Positions 47,601 through 56,048 of a DNA stretch of 64,000 nucleotides are shown piece by piece. Source of the stretch: Meandrina meandrites (Eukaryota > Cnidaria > Anthozoa > Scleractinia > Meandrinidae); assembly GCA_963693305.1 (NCBI GenBank), contig OY855905.1:28602937-28666936 (forward strand), in the 5' to 3' direction. The position numbers and the translations under genes were made by a program. The stretch's first letter is position 1, and the number at the start of each line of letters is the position of its first letter. The notes beneath the pieces are model-generated. The model saw nothing but the letters and a program-made list of their open reading frames with translations. It did no database searches and was not told the origin of the DNA.

Positions 47601-48127
47601 GAGCTACGTCATTAACTAGGTTTACATGCACTATATAGGTTCATAAGATATACTTTGTAACACGATTTATCCTGTCAACGTTAGGAGAGTGGACTCAATG
47701 GAGTGCATGCTCCTCGTCAGGTGGGTCTGGATCTGGGTTTCAGCAGAGGGTGTTTCAATGTAAGTACACAGAAGACGTCTGTCAGGAAGTACCGTCACCT
47801 GAGACAAGATTATGCGCTATTCAAGACGATAGGCCCAATAACTATCTGGAAGCACTGCTTCAAGGGAGCAAAAACGACGTAGCTTTAAGAGACCGCAATA
47901 TCAAGGAGCTGTTGGTTTCTTCCGAAATAGAATGCGCTCTTCACTGTGTGAGATTACCTGAATGCAGTTCTATCAATATTGGAGTGCACAAGGACTCAGC
48001 ACAGGCATTACTTGCATTACTTGTTTGCCAGCTTAACAATGCTACTTCCGAAACTGAACCAGAGAATTTAGTTGGCACTAATGGCTTCAACTATTACAGC
48101 GTATTTTCCAGGCATTTTGAAAATTGA
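38699..48127 (+). CDS. Secreted TSP1-PAN protein, fourth member, split by a retrotransposon-bearing intron
   Basis: Exon 1 (38699-38777) encodes a signal peptide (MSSRKVFLVSLIFIWRLANT) and ends in phase 1 at donor gtaagc. Exon 2 (47685-48127) follows acceptor cgttag, is in phase, and runs to TGA. The total is 522 nt, or 173 residues. Exon 2 has GEWTQWSACS, then a PAN-like domain with SSEIECALHCVRLPECSSIN and CQLNNATSETEPENLVG. The TSP1 module is degenerate: the second cysteine of the CSxTC core is Gly and a glycine-rich insertion follows. The PAN cysteines are intact. The 8.9-kb intron contains a BEL/Pao element, a MITE and a SINE. AATAAA at about 48265 is a plausible poly(A) signal. The exon link is inferred from phase and order. 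The domains are clear. Confidence 0.6.
40160..40469 (+). repeat. 5' LTR of the BEL/Pao element
   Basis: This 310-bp LTR is identical to the 3' LTR except at 40281. It should carry the element's promoter, but no clear TATA box was seen. Confidence 0.95.
40482..46175 (+). CDS. BEL/Pao Gag-Pol polyprotein
   Basis: This is the retrotransposon polyprotein of 1,897 residues from the first ATG after the LTR. The frame is open further upstream, but without an ATG. Domains in order: coiled-coil rich N-terminus; a DUF1759-like Gag region (about 377-490, QPVKFNGNAADFPVF); zinc knuckles including CHVCMRPGHHRNRC (about 650); an aspartic protease-like segment (GLLDNGSRGTMIS, about 757, with DNG rather than the usual DSG or DTG); reverse transcriptase (about 1064-1200, VRIVFDAA and FYVDD); RNase H (HHFCDASEVGYG, about 1364); integrase zinc finger (about 1684-1715); and integrase core with Asp in GVDYFGPF, Asp in RSDNGTNF and Glu in GVWERL. 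The frame stops in the region where BEL Pol normally continues into a DUF5641-type C-terminus, which is present out of frame just downstream. Confidence 0.92.
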   Translation: MSRDKVDGSEMERNLHGDENVDMELCSQVIPGDSNAQDAEKAEDLNPVARMRKVNTKDREDVEAEDIYHARRSLGGYLARVSTVMNQVKVSIAESRECEEVRVAVKNLEHAWDCYCEVYQNYVLKNLPVQEFERVEQCYSKIYDDYSQCVKAAEDHLRPKLCHSSKNSVKSSDEVPKLSPITSTRSKSTSSSRSSKLKERKRNVELTKLMAEQALELAHYEAETEKRKIDIEMQKQKIAKQMRFEALLEEKEVDLLAEEDDENASIRESFITKSELDPTLPLQRPLPKEEQTASWVAKCYQASTKRPPNGEATSFVPHSKRDTKKNFRPPGNLQPNNTPLNENVAMTNGLDGTTDERITDTPGNSQAVLLRVTTLQAMQPVKFNGNAADFPVFRRRIRDNLEDGLLSDAQKIEFLPKFVSGEAYEVVERSAGCSYGDIVANLEDRYGQPAAVAAACIEKLTVGPKLGNRDFSGLRNFAEHLQCATKRLEGDYEREASTTANMKLIAGRLPDYLINKWADVSYSIRERGNTPGLNDLAQFVKRQAAIKNDPGYAGVVTMPTAETKGNRKKPFNKTHAPPNARQTSAFATDIAAKGTGRGSGTENGQRKSLPGLQNCLCCSGSHELASCVEFQKKDLQARWDIVKNHRLCHVCMRPGHHRNRCDSQKFCRCGSDKRHHNLLHNPTKRDTERGNQACREEPVPVATPPTQVQGEQPRAAEQRSTVQYATLTEPTRMKTVLLHVIPVKISSLDGKFITTYGLLDNGSRGTMISSDVAKELGLKGQKEMVSVSTLLQREDEEFEVVEFQLQSASGEGEVITVEEGLVSEKFNIAEKCLPEDIDRSSHPHLVDIEIPEVKLKKVSVLIGKDVSEAHEVFEVRKSKRPDSQLQAQRGPLGWVITGTIVGSQNHRDISVNFVTCDKKLHDQVENFWKVEGFGTRSTLKPGNEVEADRSHRDLNLSREDMRAVAILEKTTKLTTDQHYETGLMWRRDDVQLPSNRREAERRLQSLKRKFHRDPSLEEKYRATMDDYIAKGYARKLTEEEVSKSSSRTWYLPHFAVTSSSKPNKVRIVFDAAAEHEGTSLNKNLLQGPDYTNSLVGVLLRFREENVALVGDIESMFHQVKVRPEDQDSLRFLWWSESVDETPQEYAMTVHIFGAADSPCSANSALLRTADDNERSFDAVTIETLRQNFYVDDLLKFMPTPESTIKLMEQLIELCAKGGFNLTKFVSSDRKVWAAIPLAKRADPSLDVNLDELPVDRALGVRWYIESDTFGFKVLELGRSDTMRGVLSTICSVFDPLNLAAPVMLPAKQIMQELWRMKKTWDQPLDGELLQRWLLWKNNLPLLANVEVPRCYFSRCDHEGATLQLHHFCDASEVGYGTSSYLRITYPDGTVECAFVMGKSRNAPIKPVSIPRLELQGALLAARVDFAVRKELNFEFERVVFWTDSMITLNYIYNENRRFQMYVANRIAEIRDLTVPEQWRHCPGKLNPADDVSRGLEMNDFLKNERWLKGPSFLWKSEEQWPDRKYEVAIEKLEIKKEVYLTTVVPTAPLNGLLTRFSSWITLLRTVAWLLKFLQWIKWFSGKKKEESSTHEIPRCISQEELEKSKREVVTLVQKGAFPQEVKDLRAGRQVKVSSNIVKLKPVIMSDGVLRVGGRISKAPISPDAMNPMILPKNHHITTILIRYVHERNGHCGVEQVLSLLREQFWVVKGRAAVKEVIGRCISCKKRMAPRMSQAMAELPKIRLTPYEPPFTYSGVDYFGPFYVKRGRGKVAEKRWGAIFVCMNSRAVHLEVARSLETDDFILLLMRFLNRRGHVKELRSDNGTNFVGADREIKEAIERIDTKKVGGELMQRGCKWVFHPPGASHMSGVWERLVKSVKRSLKAILGKDLINEEVLQTV
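46176..46635 (+). pseudogene. Frameshifted C-terminal part of the BEL Pol (DUF5641-like)
   Basis: A different frame, open from 46132 to a TGA at 46635, carries the usual BEL/Pao Pol end: a NSRPLTRNSS-like stretch, DDEPLTPGHFL, RKRWRQAQILANHYWKRWL and GRVIHVFPGPDGLVRSAEV. It overlaps the end of the main frame by 44 nt. It has no evident own start context, so it is read as the Pol C-terminus displaced by a small deletion or insertion near 46165-46180. Confidence 0.8.
46700..46711 (+). other. Polypurine tract of the BEL element
   Basis: A G-rich purine run (ggggggcgga) lies directly before the 3' LTR, the position where plus-strand DNA synthesis is primed in LTR elements. One C interrupts it. 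Confidence 0.6.
46712..47021 (+). repeat. 3' LTR of the BEL/Pao element
   Basis: This 310-bp LTR matches the 5' LTR with one substitution (T at 46833). Confidence 0.95.
47416..47640 (-). mobile_element. tRNA-derived SINE
   Basis: On the minus strand, 47590-47521 reads as a tRNA-like head. An A box (tagctcagtggttagagcg) and a B box (ggttcgattcc) are present, with a weak anticodon stem. The acceptor ends do not pair and the base before the anticodon is not T, so it is not a working tRNA. The sequence continues beyond the tRNA part with cgtgggacaacg and an AT-rich tail, as in short interspersed elements. It lies in the same intron as the BEL element. Confidence 0.65.
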
Positions 48128-48264
48128 GGAATACTTCGTAGCATTAAATTTTTGACTAGCAGATTTTACAACACACACTGGATAGGTCGCCAAACAAGTT
48201 CTCGGTTTAGAATTTACTTAAATTGTTAAACACTTTCCATGCAGTGTTAAAATACACTATAACG

Positions 48265-48270
48265 ACCAAT
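48265..48270 (+). terminator. Candidate poly(A) signal of the fourth TSP1-PAN gene
   Basis: AATAAA lies about 140 bp after the TGA at 48127. Confidence 0.5.
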
Positions 48271-48439
48271 AAAATGGTTCTGTTTGTGCCTCAGTGGTCC
48301 TCGCAAAACAACCAGCAGCAAATCTAGGGGAGGTACCCGGAGGACCCTACCCAATTTGTTCCTGAAAAATGTAAGGATCGAAATGCCGAGAATTATGGTA
48401 ACTTAGAAAGGGCTCACAGTTATCCCACCCACCATTTCT

Positions 48440-48775
48440 CCTTCATTTCTTTTTTTTTTTACCATTTCTTTTCATTTTACCTCTTTTTTTTTCATTTCAT
48501 TTCTTTCTTTGACAGTGTGAACTGAAATCTGATCACTTTACCTTTTAGTTAACTCTTTTATATCAATCTCGCCATTTTAGAGTAATTTTTACCTAGTTTT
48601 TATATTATAGCGTATTTTAAACTAAATTTTGTAATTTTGGATTGTTAGATTTTTAGCATTATTTTTAGTTCTCGATTGTATTTTATATTAGAGGGCCACT
48701 GGTTTGTCAGTTTTTTACTGTTATGTGTTTACCCTCTATAAATAAAGTTGATTATTATTATTATTATTGCGAAAA
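48440..48775 (+). mobile_element. Probable non-LTR retrotransposon 3' tail
   Basis: Pyrimidine-rich and AT-rich sequence ends in ataaataaagttgattatta and a run of ATT triplets, a common way for non-LTR elements to end. No coding part is left, so the family is undefined. Confidence 0.4.
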
Positions 48776-49024
48776 AAAGCGGCTGCCTGGGCAGCCTATA
48801 TGCATCTTGGAACGCATTTCATTTATACACTCATCTCGTTCTATTTTGTTTGTGAAATAATTGTGGTTCCACTTGGCGAAAAATCCTCACCGTTTTGGAC
48901 AGCGCTCTAAACAATCGCAAATGATCTTGAATACTTATCGTCTTAATTTCTTTAACGTAATGGAACGCGCTATTCTCAAAGGGACTCTGTAAACAAACTA
49001 ATTGTACTTCTTCCACTATTTGAA

Positions 49025-49260
49025 AAATAGCTTTAGCTACAGTGGTGCAGCTAGCTCTCTGGAACGGCCTACCCTGTTATTCGATTTAAAAAAATTACGA
49101 AATCTTAATTTTATAAATTACAAGGACAAGGAATTCATGGAAAGCAGATCTGGGCGTTTACATTAGTAATTTTAGTAGTTAGATCTTATTTGCCTGACGT
49201 ATGTTTTAACCGTGTAAAAATAAATGTATAAATAAATTAAAAAAATAAATAAAAATTCTC
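49025..49260 (+). mobile_element. 5'-truncated non-LTR retrotransposon fragment
   Basis: One frame of acagtggtgcagctagctct and ctggaacggcctacc gives QLALWNGLP, which resembles the LWNSLP motif near the end of the ORF2 of many LINEs. It is followed by an AT-rich tail with aaataaatg and 'aaataaataaaaa' words. No other part of the element is present. Confidence 0.5.
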
Positions 49261-49843
49261 GTAAATGGCAGAAATACGTCGTTTTTGTTTTCGGCCTCAA
49301 ATAAATCACTTCCCCAAGGTCTTCTCTGGTGTTTAAATGCTTCCACTAATCTTGGGTTAAACACACGAGTTTTTGTTGGTATCAAATTCTATTGATAAAG
49401 ATTAAGGGAATTTTAACAAAAGAAGCCCACGGGAACTTATTGATGTCAGCTGAAATACACAGTGTCTATAGGTAAAAGATGGAGCAGGTGTACCAGCATA
49501 TTAGGAGAGACGCCATATCCCGGAGGGGCCGGGCGCTATATATGGTTTTCATGTATGGATGCGCACACGGCTCGCATTTATTTGTACAAATAAAGACTTG
49601 ATGTTGACGATTTGTTTGATTGTATTGTATTCGTTCAGGAACCAATAATTGTCTGTTGGTTAGTAATGAAATCCGGCCAAGTTACAGAAGACGCGACGTA
49701 ACTCGCAAAATGAGAACTTTAATTTTGTTCGTTTTCACTTTTTTGATGAGAAAATCATTAACTATGCATATTTTCAACGACAGCTTGTCTAAGCTGCCCT
49801 TAAAAGCCTCTTGGTAAACAAATATATACCCTCCAAGACATAA

Positions 49844-52800
49844 TTAATCAGTGCCCGCTATTCCCAAAACAGCGGCATAAGCAGTCAACAAGTTGGCAGC
49901 CTGCCTCGTTTCCAATAGCAACCGAGCTTCAATCAGCCAATCATGCGCCACATTCCTGGGCTCCCCGCGAAGCTGATTCACCAACCGCGTTGCTAGCTCC
50001 AGATCTCCGCGACGCAGGTAATACTCTGCGCGCGCGAGCAGAGCAAAAGTGTCTATATTGTCTACATCTACGAGTTCCCCTTCCTTTTTGGGATCAAATG
50101 AATCGAAAATTAGAAAAGATTGAATATACGACAGCATATGAGTCCAAGGAGAAGCTCCGTTCTCTCCTATCATGGCTACTCGACGACACCATCTCCGGAC
50201 CTTGTAAAAGCGACGGCTCACATGCTCTTCGTTTAACACTCCCCTTGTTACTGCCTCTACAGGTAACGAGTTGAGGACCTGAGAGACCAATGGATCCTCT
50301 GCGGCCGCCTCGTGAATGGCCGTCAGCTGAGGCAGCAGTGGTCTTGGTTGGTCGACACCTTTGTCGATAGCTGTACTCAGCGACTGACATGCTGCCCACA
50401 GCTTTTGTGATTGCTTGTTTTGTTTCTCGATGTGTGCTCGCCCTTCTATCACTGCTTCGACGCCCCGTAACTGAGCGAGGGCACCAGCTAGTTGCGTCTC
50501 GAAGGCGCTCTTTTCATCGTTCAGCTTCTGTTGTAAGTCTTCTTTGTGCCTAGAAAGAAGTTATATTTCACAGTTCAGTAATTCTTAATTTAGCCTGTTA
50601 CTCTTCCAGGCTTAACACTAGCATCCGCTCAACCAATAAGAGCCTAGACCACATCACAGCTGTGGACCATCACGCAACATTACGTGACAATCCACTAACT
50701 GTTGCAAGAGAGTAAGGAATTGCGTGACAATCCACTAACTTTTGCAAGAGAGTAAGGAAGTGTACCAACCTGTTCTCTAGTTCTGTTGCTTGTACACGGA
50801 GCACTTCAGCCAAGTGATCACTGTACGCTGATGCCTGGCGACGCAGCTGCTGACGAAGGCTCGCCTCGTGTTCTACTGCAAGTTCTGCCTCCTAAAAAGG
50901 ACAACACGTGTAACCTTTGTGTGGAATATATGTGCAATAATACTGTTTTGGCCACCAATTCTCCCGCCAAATAGAGGAAAGAAGAACAACGATGACTCTA
51001 CTGTGATCTTTACTATTACTAACCAGGCAAACTAGGTCACTAACAGGCACCTTCAGTAAAAGACACTTAGTAAAAGTCCCAGCACCATACAACTGTACAA
51101 ACACATCAAGGGCACTCTTGCTTGGTTTATTTGATTCCTACCGTTTATTCAAGCCTTAAGTTTATTAAGCAAGGGGTTTGACATTTTTTATTTCACCTTG
51201 GAACCCCGGCATATATTCAAGACCCGGCATTTAACCGAGAAATACGGAAAGTGAAAACAAAAAATTAATGGTAAATGAGGAGTCGCTGAACTTTTCGTGG
51301 CTCTTATTTGCTCTCCTGAGTACCAAACCGACATGACATAATGAGAACTAAGTTACAATTAGAATGAAGGATTATGTGGACAGCTTGTTTAGACAGGAAG
51401 AGGAGAGGACAAGCCAAATACTTCACCCAGCTCAGTTGATTTGCCAGTTCCAATGGAAAAAGCTTGGTAATGACAAATTTACAGTCAGCCGCTTCTTACC
51501 TTCTTCTTTAGTGTGGTATCAAACTCGGATGCCATTCTTTCAGCTTCCTGTTTCAGTTTGAGTTCAGTTAACTTGGCACCCTCCTCACGCTGGATTTTAA
51601 GGGAGTTCTCCAGCCTCTTCTGTTCTTCAGTTTGGTAACTAGCGAGCTCTTGTGTCAGCTGATCAAGTCTCTTACGTGCATATGCCAAAAGGACCGACTC
51701 TGATCTGTTAATGAGATCAATGATTGGAAAACATCAGTACACTGCAAAGAAAAGGAAACTATACACTGGGTGATACTATCTTGATCAGTGCAGAATTTAT
51801 TAACAAAACTTTTTAGTATGAGAGGGGTGGGCGTGGCTGGTAACTTCTCTTACAAAAACTGCCCTTTGCCCAATCCGGATACTTTATCTCTTGTGCTACG
51901 AGGACAATAATATTTTTCATTTCACAAATGGAATTGAAAAGGTTAAAGTAAGAAATTAAACCAAAAACAGAGATACCAGAGACACATTATATTGATCCAG
52001 CCCTGACTTTTTTACAGTCACTCAAATTGATAAATTAATTTTATTCATTATTGACGTATTGCAAAATCAAAGCAGTCGTCATGAAGTTCACCTTTTGGTT
52101 GAAAGGGTTAAGCCGAAGACTAACATGTCAAGGGTCAAGGGAACTATGTGAATATTATGTCAACTTACCATTTTAAAATCAAGTTAGTGACTGTATGTGT
52201 AACAAAATGTAACCGTGACTGTATACAGTCAAGTTAGAGTATGCAAAATCATATCACCAAAACATAATCTTATTTTTTTTACTCTAGATGTTACACTTCT
52301 TACCTAACATCTTTCTCTTCACCACCTTCCAAAGTTTCTCCTTTCAGTGCACCAGGTATAATACCCAGCAGCTCCTTCTTAAGCGCCTCTTTGCTCTCCT
52401 GCAAGTCTTTCTGATGTCCCTCAAGCACTGCTGCCTCTGCTTTGGACTGCTGCATGTCTAATGCTGCCTTCTGCACACTGTAACTAACACGAGCTGCTTC
52501 CTCTGTCGCAGCCGTAACTACCTCCTTAGCTCCAGCTGCTTCAGCCTCTTTGATGATGGAATGCACCTTTTCGACTTCCTCATTTACTTTGACCTAGTGG
52601 ACACAAACAAAACACATAAGCAAAACAAGATACCATAAAGTTCCAAATGTAACAACCTTCATTACTTTCAGATTAGCAACCTTTACCTATCACTTCTTTT
52701 GACAGGTCAAAACTTTTGGGGTCACTAGTTTCAGGTAGCCCCAGGAGGGTTCTCAGGATTTCAAGTGACAGGGATGATTGAATGGGGAAAAAAAAATCCT

Positions 52801-55800
52801 TAAGGCTTCCAACAAAATCCAAAACAATTCCTGGACCAAACATTAATCCCCCCAAAAATCCCATGATGAATTTCTGACCGTCACCCTTAAATTTTCAGAA
52901 AGAGTTTAATGATATAACATAAAGAAAAACATAAGAAATTGAATGTTTGTTTTTGTTTATTCATCATACCATCTGAATTTATCTAAGTTCCCTCATCAGG
53001 TACATATAGTCATTTTAACAATACTAGAGACACCCAAAAACACTTCCTTTAGTGCTTTATTCACAAAACTACACAGCCATTTTCACAAAAAATATTTACT
53101 TAAGATAACAATCAAATTTTCAACCCTTATTGCACATAATTTAAAAATTCATTGGCAAAGTAAAATGAACAATATTTAGCTTTCAAAGGTGGTTCAACAA
53201 ATCCCTTAAAACCTATCAGCAAAAACTTGCCATACCACAAGCAGTCAGGCTATGTATGGGAGAAAAAGAATAGCAAGAAAGCATCAAGAAGCAAATCAAT
53301 TCATTAGATGTTTAATCACATACCTGCGCAGTTTTGGCAGCAGTGATACTGTCAGTGGCTGCCTTTTGCGAATTTAGAACCACATCACTGAGATCTTTGA
53401 GACTTCCTCCATGTTGTGTTTGCGCAAGTGCAGTCTTTAGCTGTTCAACATGTGCTTTTATGGCTCCTGCTGCTTTCTGCTGTGCCTCAATGGCTTCTTG
53501 ACCAATCACCTTTAACTTCTCCATGGCGTCGTGAACCATAAGTTCCATGGCGGTCTGATCTATTATAGCTTCAACTTCTTTTTCAGTCAGACTTGTATCC
53601 ACATCTACAATGTACATCATGTGTATGGAGCAATGGTTAACAGAGAATTCAAGATCTCCCATCAAGACATGACTTTAATTTAATACATCATAAACTTAAG
53701 GGGAGGGGGTCCTTCTTAACTACTGATTTGTTGCTAAGAAAGGTTTCTGACCATCATATTATGGAAAGCAGTCCTCCTAGGGAGGTTTCACTGCAACATG
53801 TAACATCATGATGGCTGCCGAGAAACTCACTGATTTCTCAACATATTTTGCCAAAAAATTTTGAAGATTTATAGAATATATATGTTGAGGTTTATTTATT
53901 ACTTTTTGATGTGTGGTTGAAAATTTCTAATTTTGATTTTGATTTACCTTTTTATGCCATACATGTCTACATTCAGAATCAGTTCAAAAACTTTTTAAGC
54001 CATAAACATATTGAACACAGCCCACTCAAAATGTTTTTTAGTAGTAGGCAAGATGGCAGGAGCAGTAGGCAGCAAAGGCGATGAACTTGTTTGGATGCCA
54101 TCTTGATTGTAACTACAAGAGTACTCATATGTTCAAAGCGTTCATCGTAAGCCCCAGTAACCCTGCCACTCGGCATGTAAAGTTTGTTTGTGTACTGCTC
54201 AACTGACAAAAAACAGTATTTACATTTTTGGTGTCAATTATCTTTTAACTAGAAGAGGCGTCAAAATTGTTATTTATGAAATTAAGTGTAAAGTAGGCAG
54301 CAGATATTTTGCTGTACTTGAGGCAAAATGTATAGTTCCAGAAAATATCCATACCCACCCCATGGAAGGTCAATGGAAATTCCGAGGGGGTGGGGGGGTC
54401 TCAAAAGCCAAAATTTTAAAAGGAAAGTATGGGGCTTAGGTGGAAATTCCAGAGGGGTGGGGGGGTTTAAACCAAAAAACCTTCCATGGGAGGGGTATGG
54501 ATATTTTATGGAACAACACAATCACTGGCTGCCAACACATTTTGTGTAGCCTGCGTACATATACTGTACATGTGTGTACACATAAATTATAGGAATATCA
54601 CAACTGTAACTCTGATTTTCATACCTTTAACTTCATGAGATCCAGTTCTTTCTTCCTTCTCAGGTATTTTGTCAGAAACTTCTGATGGCACCTTACCCGG
54701 CATTACAGGTACAGCCTCCTTCTCAACAGAGGACGTGATATCAAGGTCCACAGAGGATACACCCACATGATCAAGAGCTGAAACAGCTGCTGTGGGGGAC
54801 TCAACTTTTCCACCTCCAAGCTTTGGCTGTTTGACCATTGGAGTCTCGGGTTTGGTCTCAGTATGGTGGACACCATGCTGCACTTCTTTTTCAACTGATG
54901 TGGCAATGGCAAGATCCACAGCAGATATGGCTGTTTGATCGATTGACGAAACTGATGCCACTGAACTTTTATTCTCAGTTATAGGCTTAACTGGCTTTCT
55001 TAATGGAGAATCTGCATCCTAACAAAAAGAAAAAAAAACACAACAAGGCTTACTTTTATCTTTTGCCAATTTTAGGTCCCCTCTAACATCTATTAAGTAG
55101 AATTCGACTAGTATACTAATGCAATTGCTGCAATCTGATTGGCTGAGCTATTGAACACTATCAGCCATTAGTGTGCAGTGGTTGAAGGTCATCTACAGAA
55201 TGGTGACATTTTCTTGTTTCTCCAAAGTTTCAGAGGAAGTTTAGAAACATTATTGGATTTTTCAATTGGCACGAAGACTAAAAGGAGGAAATTCACTGTT
55301 GCACAAGTTTAAAATGTTAAAATTACTGAATAAACTGATGAGCGTGAGTTCACAACTGAAAGTTTCAAATGAAAATTCAGTCCGCGCCTGCGATTTTCCT
55401 AAAGCGTGAAGTTTAATACTAGTTCATATTGTAGAAAAACAATTAGAAATCATTATTTGAAGGAAAATGAGTTAGAATTCTGCTAAAACAAATTAGATTA
55501 TTTGCTCACAATTTCTATGAGGTGATAGTTTTCGCCCTTCGGCCTCATCAACTAGCACCTCATAGAAATTGAGAGCAAGTAATCTAATTGTTAATTAGAA
55601 AGCCTATCTTTTCATCTGCCTGCAAATGTAAATGTATACAAAAATGTACAAATGTGATCAACAGAATGCAGTGTGCCACGCTTTTTTATGCTTAAAATTA
55701 ATGTGGTGCATGGGTGACTTGATTTGAAGTTCTCTTGTTAGTAATTTCCACAAAAGCATTCACTTTCCACATCAAGGAAGAGGAGAACGTGGCTGCATTT

Positions 55801-56010
55801 TCAAACTAAACACTTAAAAGGAAGTCGCCACTTTCTCACATCCATGTTTGAGTGAATGACTTTTATACTGCACATGTAAACCATGCTTTAGAACATAAGT
55901 TTTTCTTCAAATATACTAGAAAAAAATCACAGTAATGATTATTATTTTAAGCCTTTCTATTCTTGGTATAATAAGAATATAACTAGTCCAGTTATCAACA
56001 AATTTAGCTA

Positions 56011-56048
<38 letters not shown>

